This document shows, one piece after another, positions 1 through 10,200 of a stretch of DNA of 64,000 nucleotides; positions within the stretch are counted from its first letter, which is position 1; the number at the start of each line of letters is the position of its first letter. The notes beneath the pieces are model-generated. The model had not been told where the DNA came from. It was given only the letters and a program-made list of their open reading frames with translations, and did no database searches. The position numbers and the translations under genes are program-made. The stretch is from Erysipelotrichaceae bacterium OPF54 (lineage in GTDB: Bacteria > Bacillota_I > Bacilli_A > Erysipelotrichales > Erysipelotrichaceae): NCBI GenBank assembly GCA_022834735.1, contig BQKD01000001.1, positions 473,659 to 537,658 on the forward strand. The letters run 5' to 3'.

Positions 1-2
1 AA

Positions 3-1175
3 ACGATCAAAGAGGAGGCTTTTGATCCGATTTGCCGGATCGTCAGTTTAACGGTTACCGGAACTGGCGCCTTGATCATCATGATTTCCTGCAACTGGAT
101 CCTGACCGGTATTGCTCTGGCTGTCGCTTTAATTCCGCTGTACATTTCTTATCGTGCAGGAAAGCCATTGGCGTTATTGAATAAGGAAGCGGCCGATCAG
201 CAGGCACGATTCGTGGAAAGAGCACAAAATCTGCTGAATAATCACAAAGATATCCTGGTGTCGAAAAGATATGAATTTGCGAACGGTCTCTATGAAAAAC
301 AGAGCACGAGCCTGGAAGAAGCTGCTTTGAAAAAGAGAAAATGTGTGCAGACGATGAGCTGGATCGGCGCTCTGAATGCGCTTGTTTCGCAATTAGGAAT
401 AGGCTGCGCAGGAGGGTGGATCGCCATACAGACCGGGACCTTGACGGCAGGACAGGTCGTAGTATTTATTCAGCTGCTGAATTATATCATCGAGCCGGTA
501 ACCGAGCTGCCTGCTTTATTGTCGCGTCAGTCAGGCGTTGTCCAGTTAGCGAAAACGATGGAAGAAACATTGAAAGAAAACCGGGACTCTCCCGCTTTGC
601 TTCAAATCGATTCGATCGGCTTCGATCATGTATGTTTCCGCTTTCCGGGACAGGAAATCCTGAAGGATTTTTCATATACGTTTTTGTCGGGACGCTCCTA
701 TCTCGTACGGGCACCTTCGGACTTTGGAAAGTCCACCCTGCTTCAGCTGATCCTGGGAATTCATGAACCATCATCCGGGCGGATCGTATACAATGGAAAA
801 AGTGGATATACGACCGATGCGCTTCTGGAAAACATTGCCTGGATGCCGCAGTCCCAGGAACTGCTCCATGGTACAGTGGAAGAAAATATCACATTCTCCT
901 CTGTTTATCAAAAAATGGATCGGGTGGCGATCGATTTTAAAGGAAATGCCGATATTCTCTCGGGCGGCCAAAAACAGCGTGTGATCCTTAATCGCATCCT
1001 TAACCAGAATAAAGACTGGATCCTGCTGGATGAACCGACAGCAGGAATGGATCCCGGACTGCAGGAACGAGTATTGAGGTCCATTCTTGGTTCGAAGAAA
1101 ACGTGTATCGTGGTAATGCATACGGAAGAGGAAAGCGTGCTTTCTTTGTTTGATGAAATTATAGACTTGTCATAA
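3..1175 (+). CDS. ABC exporter, fused permease/ATPase (5' end outside window)
   Basis: This is the C-terminal part of an ATP-driven exporter. The frame is open from the first bases of the window, so the start lies upstream and only about 390 residues of a usual 570-600 are visible. Two hydrophobic stretches (nt about 40-160 and 350-500) are the last membrane helices of the permease half. The nucleotide-binding half has a Q-loop region (MPQSQ, nt about 843), a perfect signature LSGGQKQR (nt about 957), Walker B ILLDEP (nt about 1020) and an H-loop histidine (VVMHT, nt about 1112). The Walker A is unusual: APSDFGKST (nt about 711-737) keeps GKST but has lost the first glycine. The helical subdomain between EENI and LSGG is only about 24 residues, much shorter than usual. 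Such changes occur in the weaker site of heterodimeric exporters, so a partner may lie upstream. The substrate cannot be read from the sequence. Confidence 0.85.
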   Translation, partial: TIKEEAFDPICRIVSLTVTGTGALIIMISCNWILTGIALAVALIPLYISYRAGKPLALLNKEAADQQARFVERAQNLLNNHKDILVSKRYEFANGLYEKQSTSLEEAALKKRKCVQTMSWIGALNALVSQLGIGCAGGWIAIQTGTLTAGQVVVFIQLLNYIIEPVTELPALLSRQSGVVQLAKTMEETLKENRDSPALLQIDSIGFDHVCFRFPGQEILKDFSYTFLSGRSYLVRAPSDFGKSTLLQLILGIHEPSSGRIVYNGKSGYTTDALLENIAWMPQSQELLHGTVEENITFSSVYQKMDRVAIDFKGNADILSGGQKQRVILNRILNQNKDWILLDEPTAGMDPGLQERVLRSILGSKKTCIVVMHTEEESVLSLFDEIIDLS

Positions 1176-1289
1176 CACGACAGACCAGCGATTGTAATTT
1201 TGAAAATTTTACATTTCCGATGCTTTTGTTTCAAAAATGCTTTCAAAATGAAAACAAATATGTTAAGGTATGCGTAATATAAAAACGCA

Positions 1290-1524
1290 TTGAAAGGAAG
1301 AGTACTCTTTTCTCTTTGCTCATAGAGAGGTCCTGGATGGTGAAAAGGATCAGCAGAAGATGGAGGAACATGGTCCTGGAGCGGACAGCTTGATAGGTAA
1401 AGCTGCACGGAAGCCTCCGTTAGCGGGCCGGGGAATGACTGTTCCCGATGAGGCGGATCTTTGATCTGCGAATATAGGTGGTAACACGGCTTTTCGTCCT
1501 ATGGATGGAAGGCCTTTTTGTTTT
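1290..1524 (+). promoter_or_regulatory. T-box riboswitch, probable methionine specifier
   Basis: This leader senses uncharged tRNA and controls metY-metA. Visible T-box elements in order are the 5' AAGGAAGAGTA block (1296-1304), an AGAGAG K-turn strand (1324-1329), GGTG (1338-1341), a GTCC/GGAC pair closing stem I (1330-1333 with 1383-1386), and the T-box core AGGTGGTAACACGG (1476-1489). The core overlaps the 5' arm of a terminator, so antiterminator and terminator exclude each other. In the usual position a few bases before the GGAGC at the end of stem I the sequence reads ATG (1370-1372) followed by G. This fits a Met specifier and the methionine genes downstream. The specifier assignment is a structural inference; the T-box itself is clear. 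Confidence 0.88.
1488..1524 (+). terminator. T-box regulated intrinsic terminator
   Basis: A 12-bp stem pairs GGCTTTTCGTCC (1488-1499) with GGATGGAAGGCC (1503-1514, including G-U pairs), with a TAT loop and a T-rich tail. It shares bases with the T-box core, as expected for a tRNA-switched attenuator. Confidence 0.85.
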
Positions 1525-1540
1525 CAGGGAGGAGAAACAT

Positions 1541-2824
1541 ATGAGCAAACAAGGAATAGGAACAATTAGTGTACAGGGCGGTTACCGCCCGCAGAACGGC
1601 GAACCGAGAGAAGTGCCGATCGTGCAGTCGACCACATTCAAATTCGACAAAGCGGATGATATGGGAGCTCTGTTCGATCTCGAAGCGACCGGCTACTTTT
1701 ATACAAGACTGCAGAACCCGACCAATGATGCGGTCGCGGCCAAGATCTGCGAGCTCGAAGGAGGCAGCGCAGCCATGCTCACCTCTTCAGGACAGGCGGC
1801 CAATCTGTTCGCGATCTTCAATATCGCAGGCTGCGGGGATCATGTTGTGTGTTCGACATCGATCTATGGAGGAACATACAATTTATTTGCTGTGACGTTG
1901 AAGCGGATGGGGATCGACTTTACGTTTGTCGATCCGGACGCTTCGGAAGAAGAACTGTCGGCTGCATTCCGCTCCAATACCAAAGCTATGTTCGGGGAAA
2001 CGATTGCCAATCCGGCCCTGACTGTGCTGGATATCGAAAAATTCGCGAAAGTAGCGCATGCGCACGGCGTGCCGCTGATCGTAGACAATACGTTCCCGAC
2101 ACCGATCAACTGCCGCCCGATCGAGTGGGGCGCAGATATCGTTACCCATTCGACCACAAAGTACATGGATGGTCACGGGGCAGCGGTCGGCGGAGCCATC
2201 ATCGATTCGGGAAATTTCGACTGGGATGCCCATTCGGAAAAGTTTCCTGGCCTGACTACGCCGGATGAAAGTTATCATGGCGTGACGTATACGAAGCAGT
2301 TTGGCCAGGGCGGCGCTTATATCACCAAAGCGACGACCCAGCTGATGCGCGATCTTGGCGCGATCCAGTCGCCGCAGAATGCATTTTATCTCAACCTTGG
2401 CCTCGAATCGCTTCATGTGCGGATGCCAAGACATTGCGAGAATGGCCAGGCTGTGGCCGAATTCCTGGAAAAGCATCCGAAAGTAAAAAAGGTGACATAC
2501 TGCGGACTGAAATCGGATCCATATTATGAACTGGGACAGAAGTATCTGCCGAACGGTTCCTGCGGTGTCGTTTCCTTTGAACTGGAAGGGGGCAAGGATG
2601 CGGCGAAAAAATTCATGGAAAGCCTGAAGATCGCTGCGATCGAGACTCATGTGGCGGATGCCAGAAGCTGTGTGCTCAACCCGGCCAGCACGACCCACCG
2701 TCAGATGAATGACGAGGAGCTGAAGGCGGCAGGTATCGCGCCAGGTCTTGTACGTTTCTCCTGCGGATTAGAGGATACCCGGGATCTGCTCGACGATATT
2801 GCCCGGGCGCTGGAGGCATGCTGA
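1541..2824 (+). CDS. metY: O-acetylhomoserine sulfhydrylase (aminocarboxypropyltransferase)
   Basis: This PLP enzyme makes homocysteine (or methionine from methanethiol) from O-acetylhomoserine in the cytoplasm. The 427-residue product has the Cys/Met-metabolism PLP fold: a [10 protein letters not shown] substrate region near residue 50-60, [15 protein letters not shown] around residue 75, and the PLP lysine in [10 protein letters not shown] around residue 205. The chosen ATG has GGGAGGAG 8-10 bases upstream. A longer in-frame reading from 1478 would start inside the T-box terminator and is rejected. The gene is one base away from metA, whose product supplies the substrate. Control is by the T-box upstream. 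Length and motifs fit MetY better than the shorter MetB/MetC enzymes. Confidence 0.93.
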   Translation: MSKQGIGTISVQGGYRPQNGEPREVPIVQSTTFKFDKADDMGALFDLEATGYFYTRLQNPTNDAVAAKICELEGGSAAMLTSSGQAANLFAIFNIAGCGDHVVCSTSIYGGTYNLFAVTLKRMGIDFTFVDPDASEEELSAAFRSNTKAMFGETIANPALTVLDIEKFAKVAHAHGVPLIVDNTFPTPINCRPIEWGADIVTHSTTKYMDGHGAAVGGAIIDSGNFDWDAHSEKFPGLTTPDESYHGVTYTKQFGQGGAYITKATTQLMRDLGAIQSPQNAFYLNLGLESLHVRMPRHCENGQAVAEFLEKHPKVKKVTYCGLKSDPYYELGQKYLPNGSCGVVSFELEGGKDAAKKFMESLKIAAIETHVADARSCVLNPASTTHRQMNDEELKAAGIAPGLVRFSCGLEDTRDLLDDIARALEAC

Positions 2825-2825
2825 C

Positions 2826-3770
2826 ATGCCCATCAAGATTCCTGAGGATCTTCCGGCAACAAAGACGCTCAATGAGGAAAACATCTTTGTGATGACAGAA
2901 AAGCGGGCGCTTTCGCAGGATATCCGTCCGCTGCATGTGGTGCTCCTGAATCTGATGCCGACCAAGATCGAAACCGAAACACAGCTGGCCAGACTGCTTG
3001 GCAATACGCCGATCCAGGTCGAACTGGAACTGATCCATACGAAAAGCCATGAGTCCAGGCATGTGTCGAGCCGGCATCTGGGCCGGTTTTATCGAACGTT
3101 CGACGAGATCCGCCACAATAAATACGATGCGCTGATCATTACGGGAGCGCCGGTCGAACAGATGCCTTTTGAAGAAGTCGAATACTGGGACGAGCTTTGC
3201 GAGATCATGGAATGGTCGAAGACGAACGTGTATTCGTGCTTTCATATATGCTGGGGCGCGCAGGCTGGTCTGTATTATCATTACGGGATCCGGAAACACG
3301 ACCTGAAAGAAAAACTGTTCGGGGTGTATCCGCATCAGGTAGAGCGTGCTTCCTCGATTTTGTTCCGCGGCTTTGACGATACGTTCATGGTCCCTCATTC
3401 GCGCCATACGACTGTGCGGCGCGAAGATATCGAAAAGATCGATGATCTCAAGATCCTTGCTTCCAGCAAAGAGGCGGGTGTGTTCGCGATCTCGACCGAA
3501 GGGGGCCGGCAGGTCTTTATTACCGGTCATGCGGAATATGATCCGCAGACGCTCGAAAAAGAGTATTTGCGGGACAAAAATGCCGGGCTGCCGATCCACG
3601 TTCCATACAATTACTATGAAGACGATGATGACACGAAGCCGATCCGGATGACATGGCGTTCGAGCGCGAACCTGCTCTATGCCAACTGGCTCAATTATAT
3701 CGTTTACCAGACGACACCGTATGATCTCGAAAAGATCGAGATGCTCAAAGAGTTTCGCCACGAAAAATAA
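2826..3770 (+). CDS. metAA: Homoserine O-acetyltransferase (MetA family)
   Basis: It acylates homoserine, the first committed step of methionine synthesis. The 314-residue product has the catalytic cysteine in [17 protein letters not shown], a conserved VPHSRHT segment and [10 protein letters not shown] near the C-terminus. After TGAP the sequence reads VE rather than the LG of E. coli MetA. A glutamate at this position is known in family members that use acetyl-CoA, so O-acetylhomoserine is the likely product, matching MetY. The ATG at 2826 follows the metY stop by one base, with GGAGG at 2812-2816 inside metY, so the two are translationally coupled. An in-frame upstream ATG at 2799 lies inside metY and lacks a ribosome site. 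Confidence 0.93.
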   Translation: MPIKIPEDLPATKTLNEENIFVMTEKRALSQDIRPLHVVLLNLMPTKIETETQLARLLGNTPIQVELELIHTKSHESRHVSSRHLGRFYRTFDEIRHNKYDALIITGAPVEQMPFEEVEYWDELCEIMEWSKTNVYSCFHICWGAQAGLYYHYGIRKHDLKEKLFGVYPHQVERASSILFRGFDDTFMVPHSRHTTVRREDIEKIDDLKILASSKEAGVFAISTEGGRQVFITGHAEYDPQTLEKEYLRDKNAGLPIHVPYNYYEDDDDTKPIRMTWRSSANLLYANWLNYIVYQTTPYDLEKIEMLKEFRHEK

Positions 3771-3776
3771 GCTTCC

Positions 3777-3802
3777 AAAAGATTCCTTCGGGAATCTTTT
3801 TT
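3777..3802 (+). terminator. Intrinsic terminator after metA
   Basis: A stem AAAAGATTCC / GGAATCTTTT with a TTCG tetraloop is followed by more T residues, 7 bases after the metA stop. Confidence 0.93.
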
Positions 3803-3937
3803 CTGCAATAGCTGAAAAAGAGTACAGCTGATGTTCAAAAAACAAATCGTGAAACGGAAAAACCAAGAAAACAGGAAAAGGGATTTGTATTTTATTTATG
3901 CCACAATAAGGTATAAAGATATAACAAATAATGCTTG

Positions 3938-3951
3938 AGAAACCGTTTTCA
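3938..3951 (+). promoter_or_regulatory. cre-like / LacI-family operator 1
   Basis: AGAAACCGTTTTCA matches the CcpA cre consensus (TGNAANCGNTNNCA) at all fixed positions except the first. The GAAACCGTTTTC core is also a near-palindrome typical of LacI-family operators. It lies 346 bases before the GH32 start. Confidence 0.55.
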
Positions 3952-4220
3952 AAATGAAATAATAAAATAAACAGGAAGGATAGTCAGAGCATAGAGGAGG
4001 AGGGATAAAGAAGCAGCAATAAAATCGGGCCGGATGGCTGCTGCACATAGCATGGGTCTGAGAAAAAATGCTGCGATCCAGAAAAGAAAAAGCGCACGAT
4101 GAACAACGATTGCGTGTGCCGGACCGATCGCTACAACACTTTTATTCCGGATCGCAAGATGGAAATTCATAAATGCGCAGGTGTCTTCTTGTGTTATAAG
4201 GTAATGACATTTATCACTTA

Positions 4221-4234
4221 CGAAACCGTTTTCA
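4221..4234 (+). promoter_or_regulatory. cre-like / LacI-family operator 2
   Basis: CGAAACCGTTTTCA has one mismatch to the cre consensus, at the first position, and repeats the core of the operator at 3938. Its place 50 bases before the GH32 ATG suits carbon catabolite repression or a local sugar regulator. Confidence 0.58.
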
Positions 4235-4283
4235 TTTTGAGATAGTAGGGGTACAAAAGAGGAGAGTAGGAGAAGAAAGAAGT

Positions 4284-7200
4284 ATGAAGAAACAGAAAGT
4301 TTTGCAGGTCGTTGCTGCGGGCACGATCAGTTTAAGTGCGGTTTTAGGAACAAATGTTCCGGTTTATGCATTAGAGCAATCCGATGTAGTCGATGAAAAC
4401 GAACCGGTAACAGAAGTGCCGGAAACAGATCAGAATGCAGAGAATGATCTGAATGATGAAGCACAAACGAGTGATGAATCAGAAAATAATATTGAGGAGC
4501 AGAACAATAACTCTTCTGAAGCACAGGCTGAAGAAGGCCAGGAAATGAGTGATTCTGAAAATAGCCCGGAGAAAAAAGTTCGTGAAATTACAGAGCCAGA
4601 AGCGTCATCTGATACAGAAGTGACTCTGGAAAATACAGGCGGGAACAACCTGGTTTCCTTGGGACTTGGCAGTGCCAAATATTTTACGTTCAGTGCCACA
4701 GTTGCTTTCAATGATTATGAAACAGGTCAGCGGGCGGCCGCTCTGGCATTTGGGGATTATCGGGCAAATGTCCATGAACTGGTTGGTGACTGGGGAACGC
4801 CTGTCCGCATTTTTAATGATGCGAATCCATTTTCGGCTGATGTGGAAGGAGTCCGTGGGTCATCCAACCCCTGGCTTGCCAATAATGGAATCTCTCTGGC
4901 ACAGCCCTTCACACTGAGTGTTTCTGTAAAAGAAGGAAATAAGGTCAGCTATTCCGTGAATGGAAAGCTTGCTATTACCACAACACTGCCAAATGACTAT
5001 GAAGGCGGAGATATTGGTGTCATGACTTTCGGCTCCAGTGCCACCTTCTCCAACATCACACTGACCACATATGAAGAGGATCTGGACTATACCTCACTTC
5101 AAAAATTGGTTGCTACATGCAATACCTATACAGCAGATTCTTTTACAGAAGAGAGCTGGGCTAAGTTTGGACAAGCGTTGGATTCTGCTTCTGCCATGAT
5201 CGCAAATCAGTCCGCATCCAGCCAGGATGAAATCAATGCAGCTTATGATGCCCTGAATTCAGCCCTTGCCGGCTTGAAGGAAAAGCCGTCCTCTTCTGAA
5301 AAAGGAACCTGGACAGTCAATGAAGATGGTTCTGTGACCGGCACGGATGACTGCCAGAACAACTACAATATTGCGCCGGAAGTTCATACCGGAGACTGGA
5401 CCATGTCTGCAGACGTCAAGTACACAAAAGGTCTGGTCAATCTGTTCTATGCCACAGGAGATACGCCCAATGAAAACTCCTATACGGTACAGGTCGGAGA
5501 CAACACCAATGTACGCCTGTTCAACTTCACAAAAGCGGACGATGCCACAGGCACTTTATCTGCGCCAATCAATGATGGTAAGTACCATTCCGTCTCCATT
5601 ACTAAAAAGCGGAAAACGGTGACTGTCACCATTGATGGTGCCCAAGTGATCAAGCATACTTTTGAAACCATTGGTTCCAATTTCAATTCCGGCCGGGTTG
5701 GCTTCGGCTTGTGGGACGGAGAAGTGACCTATAAAAATCTGACCGTCACCACACCTGAAAAGACTGCCTATGATGAATTGCAGGAGCTGATTGAAAAGGC
5801 AGAATCCGTCAAACTGTCTGATTATTCCGAAAAAAGCAGCAAGGCACTGACAGAGGCATTGGAAGCCGCAAAAAAGATGGAAGAATCTGCTGCTGATGAC
5901 ATCAATGCCGCCAAGGACATTCTTGCGAAAGCCATGGACAATCTGGCATATGCGGTCATTGACCCCAACGGCTTTACCAACGTAGGTGATACAGACATGG
6001 CCATAGATGGGGATGCCATTCTTCTTGCCAACAGTGGCGGAGACCATTTTGCGATGCTTTCTTCTCAGGAGACAGCCGCCAATGATTTCTTCTATGAAGC
6101 GGATGTGCAGCTGCTGGAAGGCGCTCCTAATGAAAACTATGCTATGTCGGCAGGCATTGTCTTTGGGGCAGAATCACGCAAAACACCTGGGGCCAAATGG
6201 TATTGTGCCAACATCGACACCCGCAGAAGCAGCCAGACTGACTTTTTCCGGGTATTCGGCGCGGGTTCTGATATTGTAGGCGGGGGCATCATAAATGATG
6301 TTGATATAAATCAGCCTCTCCACCTTGCCATTGACGTAAAAGCAGACGGCTCCTTTACCTATACTTTTGGAAACAAGGGAAAAGAAGCACATTCTGTTTC
6401 CGGCCAGATTGAAAACTGGACAGGCGGTTTTGTGGGACTGCTCTCCTTCAACACCAAAGCAGCCTTCTCCAATGTGTCTTTTGTGGACCGTACCGTAAAC
6501 AATGACGGAACCAAGCTGGACAATTCCGATGAAAAATGGAAAACAGATCTGGGCGATACCACCTATAAAGGCGGCAGCTGGACAACAGATAAATCCGGCC
6601 TAATTTCTGATGCAACGGGCAAAGGCGACACTTTCCTGCTGTCCAAAATGACAGGCACCAACTTTATTTACGAAACAGACCTGTCTTATGAGAGCGATTC
6701 GGGTGCGGCCGGCCTGCTGTTCCGGTTCAGCGAAAATGCCGATGGCAAGCAAGGCTATGCTGTCAATGTGGATGCGGGCAGCCATAAGGCCAAATTCTGG
6801 CGGTGGCAGGACAATGCCGCTCTGCAGCTGATCGATGAAAAAGACGTAGAACCTGCCGATACCTATCATCTGAAAGTCATTGCTATTGATGGCAACATGC
6901 AGTACTGGGTCAACGGCGTGCTGATTGCCAATCTGGGCGACCACACCCTGCAGAAAGATGACAAAGGACAATCTACCGTACAGGCAGAAGGATATTATGG
7001 GCTGCTCAACTGGAATGCCAAAGCCACTTTCCAGAATACGAACTTTACTGTGCTGGATGATAAGAACACACCGGCTGTTTCCGATGTGACTGTGGGCTCT
7101 CACTCTGGTGATGTGGACAAGAAGGCACAGTTCTTCCCGGAATCTGCCACCTGGATCCAGTATGTGAAAAACAATGCGGAAACTGTCTATCTGAAGGCAG

Positions 7201-10200
7201 ACAAAGCAGAAGACACCACAGTGACCTTTGAAAAAGATGGCAACACCTACCAGGAAGGGGAAGATATTCCGGTATCCGAAGGCATCAACTGGATCACCAT
7301 GCATGTGATCAATGGAGATGCAGAGCGTACCTATTCCCTGGACATTCACCGCTTCCAGAAAGACAACGTCTACTATAACGAACCCTACCGCGGCCAGTAC
7401 CATTATTCTGTCAAGGAAGGCTGGGCCAACGATCCCAATGGACTGGTTTACTACAAGGGCAAGTATCACATGTTCTATCAGTTCTATGATGATACAAAGT
7501 GGGGACCTATGCACTGGATGCATGCTGTCAGCACCGATCTGATCCATTGGGAAGAAGAGCCGGTAGCCTTGTATCCGGATGTGAATGGCACCATGTTCTC
7601 CGGCTGCATCGTGGCCGATGAAACCAATCAAAGCCGTCTGTTCAGCACGAAGGAAGGTGGTCTGATTGCCTTTATCACGGTGGATGGCAATGGACAGCGT
7701 ATAAAACTGGCTTATTCTGAAGACGAAGGCAAGACCTGGAAAAAGGTAGATCAGATTGCGGCAGACTGGACCAACGATCCGCTGCAGGATGCTGCCTTCC
7801 GCGATCCAAAAGTTTTCCAGTGGGAAGGCAAATGGTTCATGGTGGTGGCGGGCGGTCCGCTGCGCATCTATTCTTCCGACAACCTGGTGGACTGGAAATG
7901 TGAATCCACCTACAAAGACTTGCATACGGAGTGTCCGGACCTGTATCCGCAGGAAGTGGATGGACAGGTGAAGTGGATCCTGTCCAGAGGCGGCCGCTAT
8001 TACAAAGTGGGCGATCTGAAGCAGGTCAATGGCAAATGGACCTATGTGCCGGACGACTACTACAAAGACAAAGATGGTGTCATGAATTTTGGACCTGATT
8101 CCTATGCGGCCATGACCTACTATGTGTCCAGTTTTGGCACAAGCAAGAATCCGACCATTCCGGATCTGATCGAACTGAACTGGATGAACACGTGGGCGGA
8201 TGGCTATTGCAATCAGGTGGCAGACAAAGTGGGCCAGCAGTTCAATGGCACGTTCAACCTGCATCTGCAGCTTGGACTTGAAAAGTCAGGCGACCATTAT
8301 GTATTGACCCAGACACCAATCGACGGATACCAGGATCTGCGTGATGAAGGCACAACCTACAGCGAAAAAGTTGGTGCTGACAACACGCTGCTGGACGGCT
8401 TCAAAGGCACTTCTTATGAAATCGTGTCCACATTCAAACCGGAAGCAGGCACCAAAAAAGTCGGTTTCCAGGTTCGTGTGGGAAATGGCGAACACACAGA
8501 TATTGTTTATGATGTGGAAGCAGGAAAGCTGACGGTGGACCGTTCCCATTCTGGCATTTCCATTGCCGGAAATTCCGGAAATGTGAATTCTATCGATGTG
8601 GAAAAGAATGAAGATGGCACCATCGACCTGCATGTATTTGTGGACTCTTCCAGTGTGGAAGTGTTTGCAAAAGGCTATACGGCAGCCGGCGCCTATCAGA
8701 TTTTCCCCAATCCAACTTCCCGGTCGGCAAAAGTTATTGTGGATGGCGATCCCTGCCAGGCAGACATCACCATCTATGATCTGACTTCTGTCTGGACCAA
8801 AGAAAAAGCCGACAAGACCATCAGCAGTCCAGATGCAACAGAGCAGGTTTTATATACGGGCAAATCGAGAAAGCTGAGTGCGTATGTGCTGCCGGCAGAC
8901 AGCAGTCAGGCCATTGTGTGGACTTCCAGTGATGAGAAGATTGCCACAGTCAAAGATGGTACGGTTACTGCTGCTGCGCCTGGAAAAGCCATCATCACAG
9001 CCACAGCCAAAGAAGACCCCGGCGTGAAACTGGAATTCACCTTTGAAGTGAAAGATTCCACCTTCAACACAAACGTAAACGACTGGGTGATGGATGGTGT
9101 CTGGACACAGGATGAAAATGGTCTTGTGAACGACAATACAGGCTACAATGCTTACCATATTTCTAAAGACACCTTTAAGGGCGACTGGACACTGGAAACG
9201 GATGTGACATATGAAAAAGGTCTCATCAACATATTCTTTGCGACAAATTCCAGCCCGTTCACAGATTGTGCCTATGATGTACAGCTGACCAATGAAGGCA
9301 AGCTGAAGCTCATGCGCTTTGCAGGTGCTGAAGAGGAACCAGTCACACCATCTGTTAAAATCAACGATGGCCAGTCCCATCACTACAAGATTGTCAAAGA
9401 AGGAAAGACAATCACGGTCTATGTCGATGGTCAGGAAAATATGCGGGCTAATATCGAACCAGCACTCACCCATACTTATGAAACAGTAGATGCCCACTAT
9501 AACGAAGGCCATGTGGGTGTAGGTGTCTGGGATGGCAAAGCCACGTTCCAGAACTTCAACGTAGCGCAGAAAGCAGATGTGGACAAATCAGCTCTGGAAG
9601 CCAAGATTAAAGAAGCAGAAGCTTTGAAAGAATCCGACTATACAGCCGATTCCTGGAAGCATCTGCAGGAAACTTTGAAAAATGCCAAAGCCATGCTGGA
9701 AAATGAAGAAGCAACCCAGGATCTGGTGGATGCAGAAACGGATGCTTTAGATTCTGCCATCGGCGCTTTGAAAAAACCAGAGACAACTGTGGACAAAACG
9801 AAACTGGAAGCAGCCATCAAAGAAGCGGATGCACTGAAGGAATCCGACTATACAGCCGATTCCTGGAAGGCCTATGAGAAAGCTCTGGAATCCGCAAACA
9901 AAGTATTTGCAGATGACAAAGCGGATCAGGAAGCGGTAGACCAGGCAGTGAAAGCCCTCAATGATGCGAAATCAGCGTTGAAGAAACCAGAGACAACTGT
10001 GGACAAAACGAAACTGGAAGCAGCCATCAAAGAAGCGGATGCACTGAAGGAATCCGACTATACAGCCGATTCCTGGAAAGCCTACGAGAAAGCTCTGGAA
10101 TCCGCAAACAAAGTATTTGCAGATGACAAAGCGGATCAGGAAGCGGTAGACCAGGCAGTGAAAGCGCTCAATGATGCGAAATCAGCGTTGAAGAAACCAG

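Larger units (their letters stand above)
3803..4283. other. Intergenic leader region of the fructan hydrolase gene
   Basis: This 480-base stretch has no convincing gene. It holds two near-identical cre-like operators (3938-3951 and 4221-4234) that share CCGTTTTCA and lie about 280 bases apart. The second is immediately upstream of the GH32 ribosome site. The similar context of the two sites (both in AT-rich sequence, each followed by a purine-rich stretch) suggests a duplicated control region or a paired-operator looping arrangement. A 73-codon hydrophobic frame on the minus strand lacks a ribosome site and is not called. Confidence 0.5.

Noticed and set aside
2676-3866. A 396-codon minus-strand frame opposite metA
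   Set aside because: The plus strand encodes a complete MetA. The antisense frame has no ribosome site or recognisable domain.
3949-4170. A hydrophobic 73-codon minus-strand frame between metA and GH32
   Set aside because: No ribosome site, and it overlaps the operator region; hydrophobicity alone is weak evidence.
6600-8264. A 554-codon minus-strand frame inside the GH32 gene
   Set aside because: It lies opposite the catalytic domain, whose motifs are complete. It has no start signal and its composition is that of a shadow.
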